From positions 1-15,470 of the forward strand of contig JAFADT010000503.1 of NCBI GenBank assembly GCA_023424585.1: a DNA stretch of 15,470 bases. Direction: 5' to 3'. The notes under the pieces were generated by a model that did not search any database, was not told where the DNA came from, and worked only from the letters and a program-made list of their open reading frames with translations. The translations under genes were made by a program, and so were the position numbers. Origin of the DNA: Pseudomonadota bacterium. Its GTDB lineage: Bacteria; Myxococcota; Myxococcia; Myxococcales; Myxococcaceae. This document shows positions 7,282 through 13,097 of this stretch, one piece after another. Position 1 is the first letter of the stretch; every line of letters starts with the position of its first letter.

Positions 7282-7323
7282 TGGAATTCCAGCCCGCCTG
7301 GGGGACTCCCCTCGGGCACGGCG

Positions 7324-7340
7324 TTGGCACGCGGGCTGCT
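7324..7340 (+). promoter_or_regulatory. Sigma-54 (-24/-12) promoter of rtcBA
   Basis: TTGGCACGCGGGCTGCT matches the sigma-54 consensus YTGGCACGrNNNTTGCW at all but two defined positions. The invariant GG is at 7326-7327 and GC at 7338-7339, with the required 10 nt between them. The predicted transcription start is near 7351, giving a 50-nt leader to the rtcB ATG. Its presence next to a gene for a sigma-54 activator makes the call strong. Confidence 0.88.
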
Positions 7341-7355
7341 CTGGCTCCGCCACGT

Positions 7356-7386
7356 GACCGGGACACAGCGCCCGGTCGAACGACCG
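7356..7386 (+). promoter_or_regulatory. Alternative hairpins in the rtcB 5' leader
   Basis: Segment A, GACCGGG (7356-7362), pairs with B, CCCGGTC (7371-7377), in a 7-bp stem with an 8-nt loop. B can instead pair with C: CGGTC (7373-7377) with GACCG (7382-7386) around a GAAC loop. The two folds exclude each other. C abuts the ribosome-binding AAAGG at 7387-7391, so the choice of fold could affect rtcB translation. This is a fold prediction by eye only. Confidence 0.4.
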
Positions 7387-7400
7387 AAAGGTGCAGAGCC

Positions 7401-8636
7401 ATGGACCGCGTGAACACGAACTACGAGGTGCTGTCGGACGAGGCGGGTCGCCCCATCAAGGCGTGGACGGTGGGGGTGCCGTTCGAGGACGAGGCGAAGA
7501 AGCAGCTCCGCAACCTCCGCGGCCTGCCCTTCATCCACAAGTGGGTCGCCGTGATGCCGGACGTGCACCGCGGTTACGGCGCGACGGTCGGGAGCGTGGT
7601 GCCCACGGTGGGCGCGGTGGTGCCGGCGGCGGTGGGCGTGGATATCGGATGCGGGATGATCGCCGTGCGCACGACGCTGCGCGCGGAGCAGCTGCCGGAC
7701 TCGCTGCGCGGGGTGCGCTCGGCCATCGAGGTGGCGGTCCCGCACGGCCGCACGGATAACGGTGGCCGGAATGATCGCGGCGCGTGGAAGGACTCGCCCG
7801 CGACGCACACCGCCGCGTGGGCCCGCCTGGCGGAAGGGTACGCCCGCATCGTGGAGAAGCATCCGCGCATCGGCCGAGGGCCGGAGCTGGCGCACCTGGG
7901 AACGCTGGGAACGGGGAACCACTTCATCGAGCTGTGCGTCGATGAGTCGGACGGCGTGTGGCTGATGCTGCACTCCGGGTCACGCGGGGTGGGGAACCGC
8001 ATCGGGAGCCACTTCATCGAGCTGGCGAAGGCGGACATGCAGCGCTTCTTCATCCACCTGCCGGACGCGGACCTGGCGTACCTGCCGGAGGGGACGGAGC
8101 ACTTCCATGACTACGTCTTCGCGGTGAGCTGGGCGCAGGACTTCGCGGCGATGAACCGCGAGCTCATGCTGCGCTCGGCGGTGGAGGCCCTGAAGGCGAG
8201 CGGTGAGCTGCCCCCGTTCGAGCTGTCCGAGTCCGCGGTGAACTGCCACCACAACTACATCTCGCGTGAGCACCACTTCGGAAAGAACTGCTTCGTGACC
8301 CGCAAGGGCGCGGTGCGGGCGCGCGAGGGCGACATGGGGATCATCCCCGGCAGCATGGGGGCCCGTTCCTACATCGTCCGCGGGAAGGGAAACGCGGATG
8401 CGTTCCACTCGTGCAGCCACGGCGCGGGCCGGGTGATGTCGCGGGAAGCGGCGAAGAAGCGCTTCACGCTGGAAGACCACGCGAAGGCCACCGCGGGCGT
8501 GGAGTGCCGCAAGGACGTGGACGTGATTGACGAGACGCCGGCCGCGTACAAGCCCATCGACGCCGTGATGGCCGCGCAGGCGGACCTGGTGGAGGTCGTC
8601 CACACGCTGAAGCAGGTGGTGTGCGTGAAGGGTTAG
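7401..8636 (+). CDS. rtcB: RtcB, RNA-splicing ligase (3'-phosphate/5'-OH RNA ligase)
   Basis: RtcB joins RNA ends carrying 3'-phosphate or 2',3'-cyclic phosphate to 5'-OH ends, using GTP and manganese, in the cytoplasm. The 411-residue length matches E. coli RtcB (408). The metal and catalytic residues are visible: GVDIGCGM with Asp81 and Cys84, GTGNHFIE with Asn173-His174, LHSGSRGVGN, and NCHHNY with His283-His284. The nucleophilic His340 lies in HSCSHGAGR, equivalent to E. coli His337, and takes up GMP. ATG 7401 was chosen because AAAGG sits 9 nt upstream, it lies downstream of the sigma-54 promoter, and the protein start MDRVNTNYEVLSD fits the family; earlier in-frame starts would precede the predicted transcript. 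It is first in an operon with rtcA, with an unusually long 185-nt spacer between them. Confidence 0.97.
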   Translation: MDRVNTNYEVLSDEAGRPIKAWTVGVPFEDEAKKQLRNLRGLPFIHKWVAVMPDVHRGYGATVGSVVPTVGAVVPAAVGVDIGCGMIAVRTTLRAEQLPDSLRGVRSAIEVAVPHGRTDNGGRNDRGAWKDSPATHTAAWARLAEGYARIVEKHPRIGRGPELAHLGTLGTGNHFIELCVDESDGVWLMLHSGSRGVGNRIGSHFIELAKADMQRFFIHLPDADLAYLPEGTEHFHDYVFAVSWAQDFAAMNRELMLRSAVEALKASGELPPFELSESAVNCHHNYISREHHFGKNCFVTRKGAVRAREGDMGIIPGSMGARSYIVRGKGNADAFHSCSHGAGRVMSREAAKKRFTLEDHAKATAGVECRKDVDVIDETPAAYKPIDAVMAAQADLVEVVHTLKQVVCVKG

Positions 8637-8696
8637 CCGAAGGGAAGCCCCACCCGCCGTCCTGCGGAGGTGCACATGCCGGGATGAAGACACCGA

Positions 8697-8755
8697 GGCG
8701 CCCGTTCCCCCGAGAGGTCCGCGCAAGCGGCCGTTAAGGTGGGGGAGCGGGCGCC
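8697..8755 (+). ncRNA. Candidate structured RNA element in the rtcB-rtcA spacer
   Basis: Bases 8697-8711 pair with 8741-8755 in an uninterrupted 15-bp stem (14 Watson-Crick pairs and one G-U at 8705/8747). The 29-nt loop contains a smaller hairpin, CCGC-GCAA-GCGG (8719-8730), capped by a GNRA-type tetraloop. It starts 60 nt after the rtcB stop and ends 66 nt before the rtcA start. No T-run follows, so a simple terminator is unlikely, and no supported gene lies in the spacer. It may act as an attenuator, a processing or stabilising hairpin that sets the rtcB:rtcA ratio, or a small RNA. No sequence identity to tRNA or a Y RNA is apparent. Function is unknown. Confidence 0.45.
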
Positions 8756-8784
8756 GCTATTCTTGAAATCAGGGATGGGCCGCC

Positions 8785-8804
8785 GCGCGCGTCCGCGAGC
8801 GCGC
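8785..8804 (+). repeat. Small GC hairpin just before the rtcA ribosome-binding site
   Basis: GCGCGC (8785-8790) pairs with GCGCGC (8799-8804) across an 8-nt loop and ends directly before the AAAGGAG (8805-8811) that serves rtcA. It could tune rtcA translation. Short GC palindromes are common in such DNA, so this is weak evidence. Confidence 0.25.
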
Positions 8805-8821
8805 AAAGGAGCACCACGCAC

Positions 8822-9838
8822 ATGGTTCGCATCGATGGTTCACAGGGGGAGGGGGGCGGCCAGGTGCTGCGCACCGCGCTGTCGCTGTCGCTGGTGACGG
8901 GCACGCCGTTCGAGATGGTCAACGTGCGCGCGGGCCGCGCCAAGCCGGGCCTGCTGCGCCAGCACCTCACCGCGCTCAAGGCCGCGGAGGCCGTGGGCGC
9001 CGCGGAGGTGACGGGCGCGGAGCTGGGCTCCAGGCAGCTGTCCTTCCACCCGCGCGCGCTGACGGCGGGCAACTACCACTTCGCGGTGGGCACGGCGGGC
9101 AGCGCGACGCTGGTGTTCCAGACGGTGCTGCCCGCGCTGCTGCACGCGGGAGGTCCGTCCACGCTGATGCTGGAGGGCGGAACGCACAACCCGGCGGCGC
9201 CGCCGTTCGAGTTCCTGGAGAAGTCATACCTGCCGCTGCTGCGCCGCATGGGCCCTCGCGTGGACGTGACGCTGGAGCGTCCCGGCTACTACCCGGCGGG
9301 CGGCGGACGGTTTCGCGTGGACATCCATCCCGCGAAGCTCCAGCCGCTCCAGTTGATGGAGCGCGGCCGGGTGCTGCGCACGGAGGCCGTGGCCCAGGTG
9401 GCGTCCATCCCCTTCGACGTGGCGAAGCGCGAGCTGGACACGGTGGCCGCCGTGCTGAAGCTGCGGCCGGACCAGCAGCGCCCGGAAGAGCTCAAGCGCG
9501 CCTTCGGTCCGGGCAACGTGCTGCGCGTCGAGGTGGAGAGCGAGCACGTGACGGAGGTCTTCACCGGCTTCGGCGAGCGCGGCAAGCGCGCGGAGATCGT
9601 GGGCGAGGAGGTCGCCGCGGAGGTGAAGCGCTACCTGGACGCCGGCGTGCCCGTGGGCGAACACCTGTGTGATCAGCTCCTCCTGCTGTGCGCCCTGGCG
9701 AAGGGCGGCAGCTTCCGCACGCTGGCGCTGGACAGCCACGCGCTCACGCAGCGCGAGACGATGGCGCACTTCCTCGACGTGAAGATGGCCGTGCGGGAGC
9801 TGGAGCGCGACGTGCACGAGGTGACGGTGCGAGCTTGA
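8822..9838 (+). CDS. rtcA: RtcA, RNA 3'-terminal phosphate cyclase
   Basis: RtcA converts RNA 3'-phosphate ends to 2',3'-cyclic phosphates with ATP, in two steps through an adenylated histidine, and can also adenylate 5'-phosphates. The 338-residue protein has the family's opening IDGSQGEGGGQVLR (residues 4-17), the EGGTHNPAAPPFEF motif in the middle and the glycine-rich PAGGGRF. The active-site His306, in LDSHALTQRE, corresponds to E. coli His309. The ATG at 8822 is preceded by AAAGGAG (8805-8811) about 10 nt upstream. It is the second gene after rtcB and presumably shares the sigma-54 promoter, though the 185-nt gap would leave room for separate control. A stem-loop follows at 9843-9865. 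Confidence 0.96.
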   Translation: MVRIDGSQGEGGGQVLRTALSLSLVTGTPFEMVNVRAGRAKPGLLRQHLTALKAAEAVGAAEVTGAELGSRQLSFHPRALTAGNYHFAVGTAGSATLVFQTVLPALLHAGGPSTLMLEGGTHNPAAPPFEFLEKSYLPLLRRMGPRVDVTLERPGYYPAGGGRFRVDIHPAKLQPLQLMERGRVLRTEAVAQVASIPFDVAKRELDTVAAVLKLRPDQQRPEELKRAFGPGNVLRVEVESEHVTEVFTGFGERGKRAEIVGEEVAAEVKRYLDAGVPVGEHLCDQLLLLCALAKGGSFRTLALDSHALTQRETMAHFLDVKMAVRELERDVHEVTVRA

Positions 9839-9842
9839 GGCA

Positions 9843-9865
9843 GGGCAGGGCGGTGCCCCCTGCCC
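9843..9865 (+). terminator. Candidate terminator hairpin after rtcA
   Basis: GGGCAGGG (9843-9850) and CCCTGCCC (9858-9865) form a perfect 8-bp stem with a 7-nt loop, beginning 4 nt after the rtcA stop. It has no T-run. A second short dyad, CCGAC-G-GTCGG, lies at 9876-9886. Together they suggest that the rtcBA transcript ends here. Confidence 0.5.
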
Positions 9866-9968
9866 GGCCGGACGCCCGACGGTCGGACGAGGCGCCTCAT
9901 CGGCGGGGCTCAACCCGGGGCGTTACCTCGGAGCCTTCCTGCGTTGTGACCCGTAGGGGAGGCTGCTC

Positions 9969-10826
9969 GTGGCGGAAGTCCCTGAAGTCGAGGTCATCGT
10001 TCGCGACCTGAAGCAGGCCGTGGTGGGCCGCCGCTTCGTGGGCGCGGAGGTGCTGGTGCCCGCGGCGGTGCGCTTCCCGTCGCCACGGGACTTCGTCCTG
10101 GACCTCCAGGGCCGCAAGGTGCTCGCGGCCGAGCGGCGCGCGAAGTTCATGCTGCTGACCCTGGACGACGGTCAGACGCTCGCGCTGCACTTCATGCTCT
10201 GGGGCGAGCTGCAACTTCGACCCGTCGGCAGCGAACGGCCTCCCGAGACGCTCGTCGTGCTCACGCTGGAGGGCAACGAGGAGCTCCAGCTCACCGACAC
10301 GCTGGGCTACGCGCGCGTGGCGCTGGGGCCCTCGGCGCCGCTGGCGTCCCAGCTCAAGCTGGGGGAGCTGGGGCCGGAGGCGCTCGACGCTTCCTTCACG
10401 CCGGAGGTCCTGGCGGAGCAGCTTCGCCGCAGGCGCAGCCCGCTCAAGACGGTGCTCCTCAACCAGCGCGTGCTCGCGGGGCTGGGCAACCGCGACGCGG
10501 ACGAGAGCCTGTGGGCCGCGGGCATCGACCCGCGGCGCCTGGCGTCGTCGCTGGCGCCCGCTGAGATCGTCCGACTGCACCGGGGCATCCGCGACGTGCT
10601 GGAGGAGGGCCTGCGGCTGCGCGGCACGCAGCGCGACCTGTTCGGCGTGCGGGGCAAGGCGCTGCACAAGCGCAACATCTTCGGGAAGACGGGCGCGCCC
10701 TGTCCTCGCTGCGCCACGCCCGTGTCGCACCTGCGCATCGGGGGCCGCAACACGCACTGGTGCGCGCACTGCCAGCCCCCGGATGGCGCCTCGCCCGAGG
10801 CCCCGGCGCAGACATCGCTGCTCTGA
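9969..10826 (+). CDS. Fpg/Nei-family DNA glycosylase with Ala replacing the catalytic Pro
   Basis: Fpg/Nei enzymes remove oxidised bases from DNA and nick the abasic site. This 285-residue protein aligns along its length: start xAEVPEVEVIVRDL against the usual MPELPEVE, Lys59 (RRAKF), LHFMLWGELQL in place of the usual HLGMSGRL, Asn174 in GLGNRDADE, and a C-terminal zinc finger with Cys245, Cys248, Cys265, Cys268, preceded by Arg260 (GGRNTHWC). The odd point is residue 2: the proline whose amino group attacks the damaged base is Ala (codon GCG), while Glu3 is kept. GTG 9969 is backed by a strong AGGGGAGG (9955-9962), and no other start would place a proline second. Human NEIL3 uses a non-proline N-terminal residue (Val), so activity is not excluded. 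The C-terminal 15 residues after the finger are probably disordered. The next gene starts 21 nt later. Confidence 0.9.
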   Translation: MAEVPEVEVIVRDLKQAVVGRRFVGAEVLVPAAVRFPSPRDFVLDLQGRKVLAAERRAKFMLLTLDDGQTLALHFMLWGELQLRPVGSERPPETLVVLTLEGNEELQLTDTLGYARVALGPSAPLASQLKLGELGPEALDASFTPEVLAEQLRRRRSPLKTVLLNQRVLAGLGNRDADESLWAAGIDPRRLASSLAPAEIVRLHRGIRDVLEEGLRLRGTQRDLFGVRGKALHKRNIFGKTGAPCPRCATPVSHLRIGGRNTHWCAHCQPPDGASPEAPAQTSLL

Positions 10827-10847
10827 CAAGGCCCCCGGGGGACTGGT

Positions 10848-11105
10848 ATGAACGGGCGCGTGTCCGACGTTCCCGTCCCCTCGCCCCTGTCCCTCGATGA
10901 CGCGCTCGCTCGCGCGAGCGAGGAGCTCCAGTTCCCCAGCTACTACCAGTCCAGCGTGCGCCCGCTCCTGCGCAACCCGGAGGGGCGCTGGCCCCACTGC
11001 TGTGGCGGTGGCTGCGAGCCTTGCGCCCAGACGCTCATCCGCGTCGCGCTGCGCGCGCTGGAGCTGATGGGCACGCCGCGCCAGAGCCCCCTGCCGGACT
11101 TCTAG
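10848..11105 (+). CDS. Small CCGxGCxxC protein, oxidoreductase-like (OXLD1-type) domain
   Basis: This 85-residue protein starts at ATG 10848, 21 nt after the glycosylase gene and behind a GGGGGAC stretch, so the two are probably co-transcribed. Its distinctive part is residues about 45-62, PHCCGGGCEPC, followed by an amphipathic helix (AQTLIRVALRALELMG). The CCGxGCxxC pattern after a short Pro-containing segment is like the 'oxidoreductase-like' domain (Pfam Oxidored-like, human OXLD1), whose biochemical role is not established; a metal or iron-sulfur site is conceivable. The first half has no recognisable motif. Its stop TAG overlaps the stop of the convergent gene in the palindrome CTAG (11102-11105). 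Family assignment is from motif memory only. Confidence 0.7.
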   Translation: MNGRVSDVPVPSPLSLDDALARASEELQFPSYYQSSVRPLLRNPEGRWPHCCGGGCEPCAQTLIRVALRALELMGTPRQSPLPDF

Positions 11106-11761
11106 AAGAGCCGCGTCCCCAGGCCCACGCGGCCCGTGAGCCCCAGCCGCGTGTGGCCCGCGCCCGCGCGCTCCTGGAACGTCTCCACGCCCACCTGCCC
11201 CGCCGCGAGCAGTGACAGGTTGCCGCCCAGGTACACCTCCACGCCCACGCCCCCCAGCGCCTGGAAGCGCCGCTGCTTGTCGCCGGTGAGCCCCAGGTCG
11301 ATGGGCAGGTCCACGAGCCCCAGCACCGCCACGGTGTCCGCCACCCGGTAGCCCGCCACCATCCCCGGCAGGATGCGCACCAGCACGCCGGAGAAGTTGT
11401 CGTCGTCCATGTACGTGGAGCCCGAGTTGAGCACCAGGCCCACGCCCAGCGTCGGCGCCAGCCCGAACGCCCCGCGCCGCACCACCTCCCGGCGGCCCAC
11501 GACCTCCAGCGACGCGCCCAGCTTGAACCAGTCGAAGCGCGCCCGCGCCTCCACCTCCAGCGCGCCCAGCCCCTGCCGGAACCCCAGGCCCACCTCCGGC
11601 GCGCCCGTGTAGCCGTAGAGCGCGGTCGCCCCCGCCGGCAGCATCACCGGCGCCACCACGGAGCCCAGCGGGTCCTCCTGGGACAGGGAGACCTCCGCCT
11701 CCTGCGCGGAGGACAGGGCGGGCACGACGAGGAGGGCGAGCAGGGGGCCGAGGCGCATCAT
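11102..11761 (-). CDS. Outer-membrane beta-barrel-like protein of unknown function
   Basis: This 219-residue protein has a classical signal peptide (MMRLGPLLALLVVPALSSA, cleavage likely after Ala19 before QEAEV). The mature part alternates glycine/aromatic and hydrophobic residues in about ten strand-like segments (for example ALEVEARARFDWFKLGASLEVVGR, APTLGVGLVLNSG, GVGVEVYLGGNLSLLAAGQVGVETF) with a possible short acidic turn TYMDDDNFSG. It ends in RVGLGTRLF; a C-terminal Phe is the usual assembly signal of outer-membrane barrels. The start at 11761 (or 11758, the next Met) was chosen because of the signal peptide; longer forms lack a plausible leader. A TAGGGTG-like site lies about 9 nt upstream. 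No close family is recognised; it could be a small porin-like or structural protein. Confidence 0.75.
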   Translation of the reverse strand: MMRLGPLLALLVVPALSSAQEAEVSLSQEDPLGSVVAPVMLPAGATALYGYTGAPEVGLGFRQGLGALEVEARARFDWFKLGASLEVVGRREVVRRGAFGLAPTLGVGLVLNSGSTYMDDDNFSGVLVRILPGMVAGYRVADTVAVLGLVDLPIDLGLTGDKQRRFQALGGVGVEVYLGGNLSLLAAGQVGVETFQERAGAGHTRLGLTGRVGLGTRLF

Positions 11762-11764
11762 GGC

Positions 11765-11787
11765 GTGCACCCTACCGTGGGATGCAC
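11765..11787. promoter_or_regulatory. GTGCA-N13-TGCAC dyad in the divergent promoter region
   Basis: GTGCA (11765-11769) and TGCAC (11783-11787) mirror each other around CCCTACCGTGGG, itself partly symmetrical, directly upstream of the start of the outer-membrane protein gene. A further TGTGCA stands at 11830-11835. A TTGACC at 11790-11795 could be a -35 box toward the rightward gene, but no good -10 follows. This could be an operator shared by the two divergent genes. Confidence 0.25.
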
Positions 11788-11844
11788 GTTGACCAAAACC
11801 CAACGAATCCAAGGACTTGGGGGTGGGTTGTGCATTCGTCAGTG

Positions 11845-11864
11845 TTCCCTGGAAGAATAGGGAA
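11845..11864 (+). promoter_or_regulatory. Hairpin covering the ribosome-binding site of the pseudo-receiver gene
   Basis: TTCCCT (11845-11850) pairs with AGGGAA (11859-11864) over an 8-nt loop. The only Shine-Dalgarno-like sequence for ATG 11868, AGGGA, lies in the 3' arm, so the fold would hide it. Confidence 0.35.
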
Positions 11865-11867
11865 TCC

Positions 11868-13010
11868 ATGGCTGCCTACCTGCACGCCGCACCGCCCCCT
11901 GAGACCTCCACGCCCGGAGGTGGTCATGACGCACCCGACCTGCCCGGCGGGGCCGGGGGATGGGTGCTGCTGGTGGGCGCTTCGGCGCGGCCCGCGGTAG
12001 CGGAGGCGCTCGCGCGCGAAGGCTTCGAGCCCGTGCACGTGGACGGCGCGCACGCGGCGCTGGCGCGGCTGGGCGTGGAGCCGGGGGCGGCGCAACCCGG
12101 TTCGGAGGCGGCGCCCGGTCCGGACGCGGGGTTGCCCCGCATGGTCATCATCGACGCGGACCTGCCGGACGGCGACGGCTTCAGCCTCTGCGGCGTGCTG
12201 CGGGCGGACGCGCGGTTCTCGCACCTGCCGGTGCTGCTGGTGGCGCGGTACGCGGAGGAGTTCCACCGCGACCTCGCCGCGGGCGTGGGCGCGGACGAGT
12301 ACCTGGTGGAGCCGGTGGACGCGCGCGACGTGGCGGTGCTCGCGCGGCTCAAGGCGGGACGGCGCGGCGAGGAGGATGTCTACGACGCGCGCACCGCCAG
12401 CCTGCCCCTCGTCGCGCTGATGCGCGCGCTCTTGTCGGGCGTGCGCTCGGGGCGGGTGGTGCTGGCGGAGGACTCGGGCGCGCTCATCTTCCGCCACGGC
12501 CTGGTGGTGGACGCGACCTTCCACGGCGAGCGGGGCAGCCTCGCGTTCCGGCGCCTGCTCTGCTTCGGCATGGGCGCGTACACGGTGACGTTCGGCCCGG
12601 AGCTCCAGCGGGGCACCTTCACCATGGACCGCGTGTTCCTGTGCGAGCAGGTGGTGCCCGGCCTGGAGCGCTTCGAGCAGCTGCGCGTCAAGGGCCTGCC
12701 CCTGGCGGCGCGGCTCACGGTGGACTTCAACCGGCTGTCGCGGGAGCTGCCCGCGCTCCCCGAGGACGTGGAGCAGGTGGTGCGCCTCTTCGACGGCCGG
12801 CGCACCGTGCGCGCGATGCTGCTGGAGTGCCGCTTCCCGGAGGCCCTGGCCTACGAGGCCGCGACCCGGCTGTTCATGCTGGGCGTGCTGGTGCCCGCCA
12901 TCCTGGTGGAGGAGCGCGAGCGCGCCCGGGAATCCGCCGGGCCGCCCCGCCTCTTCGAGCCCGTCCTCGAGCCGGAGCCGAAGCCGGAACCGGGGCCGGA
13001 CGCGTCGTGA
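11868..13010 (+). CDS. Degenerate response-regulator receiver fused to a DUF4388 (PATAN) domain
   Basis: This 380-residue protein has a Pro/Gly-rich start (residues 1-30), then a CheY-like fold at about 33-165. Asp96 in VIIDADLP is the phospho-acceptor position. The conserved Thr/Ser is Ala126 (VLLVAR) and the conserved Lys is Glu148 (YLVEPVD), so phosphorylation signalling is probably lost or altered. From about 170 to 240 the sequence matches the DUF4388/PATAN pattern (SLPLVALMRALLSGVRSGRV ... ALIFRHGLVVDATFHGERGS), a domain common in myxobacterial signalling and motility proteins and thought to bind proteins. Residues about 240-345 form a helical region (TVDFNRLSRELPALPEDVEQ) of the winged type often found after DUF4388, and the tail is charged, with EPKPEPGP repeats. 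ATG 11868 has a weak site AGGGA 5 nt upstream. The gene is divergent from the outer-membrane protein gene. Partner and output are unknown. Confidence 0.85.
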   Translation: MAAYLHAAPPPETSTPGGGHDAPDLPGGAGGWVLLVGASARPAVAEALAREGFEPVHVDGAHAALARLGVEPGAAQPGSEAAPGPDAGLPRMVIIDADLPDGDGFSLCGVLRADARFSHLPVLLVARYAEEFHRDLAAGVGADEYLVEPVDARDVAVLARLKAGRRGEEDVYDARTASLPLVALMRALLSGVRSGRVVLAEDSGALIFRHGLVVDATFHGERGSLAFRRLLCFGMGAYTVTFGPELQRGTFTMDRVFLCEQVVPGLERFEQLRVKGLPLAARLTVDFNRLSRELPALPEDVEQVVRLFDGRRTVRAMLLECRFPEALAYEAATRLFMLGVLVPAILVEERERARESAGPPRLFEPVLEPEPKPEPGPDAS

Positions 13011-13014
13011 GGGT

Positions 13015-13043
13015 TTGACTCGGGCGGCCTGCTCGGGGCACAA
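13015..13043 (+). promoter_or_regulatory. Possible sigma-70-type promoter for yebC-ruvCA
   Basis: TTGACT (13015-13020) is a good -35 box, followed after 17 nt by GCACAA (13038-13043), a poor but possible -10 for a GC-rich genome. It sits right after the stop of the pseudo-receiver gene and 55 nt before the yebC start. Confidence 0.3.
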
Positions 13044-13097
13044 GGCCGGGAACGCCACGGGCTGAACGCCCGTCCACCTCCGCCGAACCCGCCCGCC

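Noticed and set aside
8637..8821. tRNA or Y-RNA-like gene in the rtcB-rtcA spacer
   Set aside because: No TTCGA-type T-loop, acceptor pairing or CCA is present; only the long hairpin can be supported.
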